Positions 4,267-5,141 of a stretch of 5,141 bases of DNA are shown piece after piece (the stretch's first letter is position 1; each line of letters starts with the position of its first letter). The DNA is taken from contig JADGQH010000237.1 in assembly GCA_017881985.1 (NCBI GenBank), forward strand, positions 1 through 5,141, given 5' to 3'. The stretch comes from Chloroflexota bacterium (lineage in GTDB: Bacteria; Chloroflexota; Limnocylindria; Limnocylindrales; CSP1-4). A program made the position numbers and the translations under genes. The notes under the pieces were generated by a model, which worked only from the letters and a program-made list of their open reading frames with translations, ran no database searches and was not told where the DNA came from.

Positions 4267-5141
4267 ATGGCCGGCACCTTCTACAGCCAGATCGCGGCGA
4301 ACCGGCGCAACTCGTTCTTCCTCATGCTCATCCTCGTCGCGCTGCTTTCGGTCCTCGGTTTCGCGATCGGCTACGGCACGACCGGCCAGGCGGGCGCCGG
4401 GCTCGGCTGGCTGGGCATCTTCGGCGTCATCGCCATCGTCTCGTCGGTGGCCAGCTACTACACCGGCGACAAGGTCGTCCTGGGCGTCTCGAAGGCGCGA
4501 CTCGTCACGGCGGCGCAGCAGCCCCAGCTGATCAACGTGGTGACCGAGATGGCGCTGGCCGCCGCCATCCCGATGCCGGCCGTCTACCTGATCGACGACA
4601 CGGCGCCCAATGCGTTCGCGACGGGGCGCGATCCCCGGCATGCCTCCATCGCGATCACGACCGGCCTCCTGCAGAAGCTCGACCGCGAGGAGCTCCAGGG
4701 CGTGATCGGCCACGAGCTCTCACACGTGCGCAACTACGACATCCGCTACTCGCTCCTCGTCGGGGTCCTGGTCGGGACGGTTGCCCTGCTGGCCGACTTC
4801 TTCCTGCGCTTCACGTTCTGGGGTGGCTTCGGAGGCGGTCGCCGCTCGTCGAGCGACCGGGACAGCGGCGGCGGCGGTCTGCAGGTGATCGTCTTCGTGC
4901 TCGCCATCGTGCTGGCCATCCTTGCCCCATTCTTCGCCCGACTCGTCCAGCTCGCGGTGAGCCGGCAGCGCGAGTACCTGGCCGACGCGTCCTCGGTCGA
5001 GCTCACCCGGAACCCGCAGGGCCTCGAACGGGCGCTCGCCGCGATCTCGGAGGACAAGGAGGTGCTGGAGGTCGCCAACCGCGCCACCCAGCACCTCTAC
5101 TTCACGAACCCGATCAAGAAGTTCGAGAGTCGCTCGAAGGG
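4267..5141 (+). CDS. htpX: HtpX-type M48 zinc metalloprotease (3' end outside window)
   Basis: HtpX is a membrane-embedded endopeptidase that cleaves misfolded or damaged membrane proteins, with its active site facing the cytoplasm. The window holds 291 residues of a frame open to the edge; family members are about 280-300 or somewhat longer, so nearly all of it is present. Visible are membrane helices at about 17-35 and 46-65, the PNAFATGRDP segment, the zinc motif HELSH (149-153), two more helices at about 161-180 and 205-224 separated by a Gly/Ser/Arg-rich loop (186-204), and QREYLAD with Glu236 as the expected third zinc ligand. All catalytic residues are intact. The ATG at 4267 is chosen because the conserved N-terminus begins there; AGGG 7 nt upstream is a weak ribosome site. 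It starts 23 nt after lemA, a common pairing. Confidence 0.95.
   Translation, partial: MAGTFYSQIAANRRNSFFLMLILVALLSVLGFAIGYGTTGQAGAGLGWLGIFGVIAIVSSVASYYTGDKVVLGVSKARLVTAAQQPQLINVVTEMALAAAIPMPAVYLIDDTAPNAFATGRDPRHASIAITTGLLQKLDREELQGVIGHELSHVRNYDIRYSLLVGVLVGTVALLADFFLRFTFWGGFGGGRRSSSDRDSGGGGLQVIVFVLAIVLAILAPFFARLVQLAVSRQREYLADASSVELTRNPQGLERALAAISEDKEVLEVANRATQHLYFTNPIKKFESRSK

Noticed and set aside
4120..4713. Minus-strand frames opposite htpX (also around 4720-5094)
   Set aside because: They are charged, low-complexity products antisense to an intact HtpX frame with its zinc site.
1..5141. CRISPR arrays, transposase genes, inverted terminal repeats or defence genes
   Set aside because: No regularly spaced repeats, transposase motifs or defence domains were seen on either strand.

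Overview
The window is very GC-rich chromosomal DNA (about 70% by eye, with G or C at most third codon positions). All recognisable genes lie on the + strand. Nothing suggests a plasmid, phage or insertion sequence. Gene content (glycolysis genes next to secG, tRNAs, lemA-htpX) is housekeeping. The high GC, GTG starts, encoded CCA ends on the tRNAs and the Ala/Pro/Val-rich exported protein would suit a high-GC Chloroflexota (Limnocylindria-like) or possibly an actinobacterial-type genome. This placement is an inference from style and is not proven.

Layout. Positions 1-1159 hold the 3' half of triosephosphate isomerase (tpiA) followed 23 nt later by a complete 2,3-bisphosphoglycerate-dependent phosphoglycerate mutase (gpmA), so this is the end of a glycolysis operon. 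The 105-nt gap 1160-1264 contains two strong hairpins and an extended -10-like motif, which suggests that transcription is reset before secG. secG (1265-1498) encodes the small SecYEG translocon subunit. It is followed 24 nt later, in the same reading frame, by a family-5 (peptide/oligopeptide type) extracellular solute-binding protein with an N-terminal export signal but no lipobox cysteine (1523-3208).

Next comes a tRNA cluster: tRNA-Leu(CAG), tRNA-Leu(GAG), a perfect 11-bp terminator-like hairpin, and tRNA-Val(UAC). It is followed by lemA (3677-4243) and the 5' part of htpX (4267 to the window end), a common pair of membrane proteins. HtpX is a zinc metalloprotease of membrane protein quality control.

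How it fits together: the left part makes glycolytic enzymes; secG and the binding protein concern protein export and an exported product; the two Leu tRNAs decode CUG and CUC/CUU, the dominant Leu codons of the surrounding genes; lemA-htpX belongs to the cell envelope. I did not find a new defence, mobile or biosynthetic system. The points worth a second look are regulatory or architectural: the two-hairpin region before secG, the 14-bp palindrome before lemA, the cysteine-free binding protein with a hexamer repeat in its signal segment, and the same-frame secG/binding-protein arrangement.
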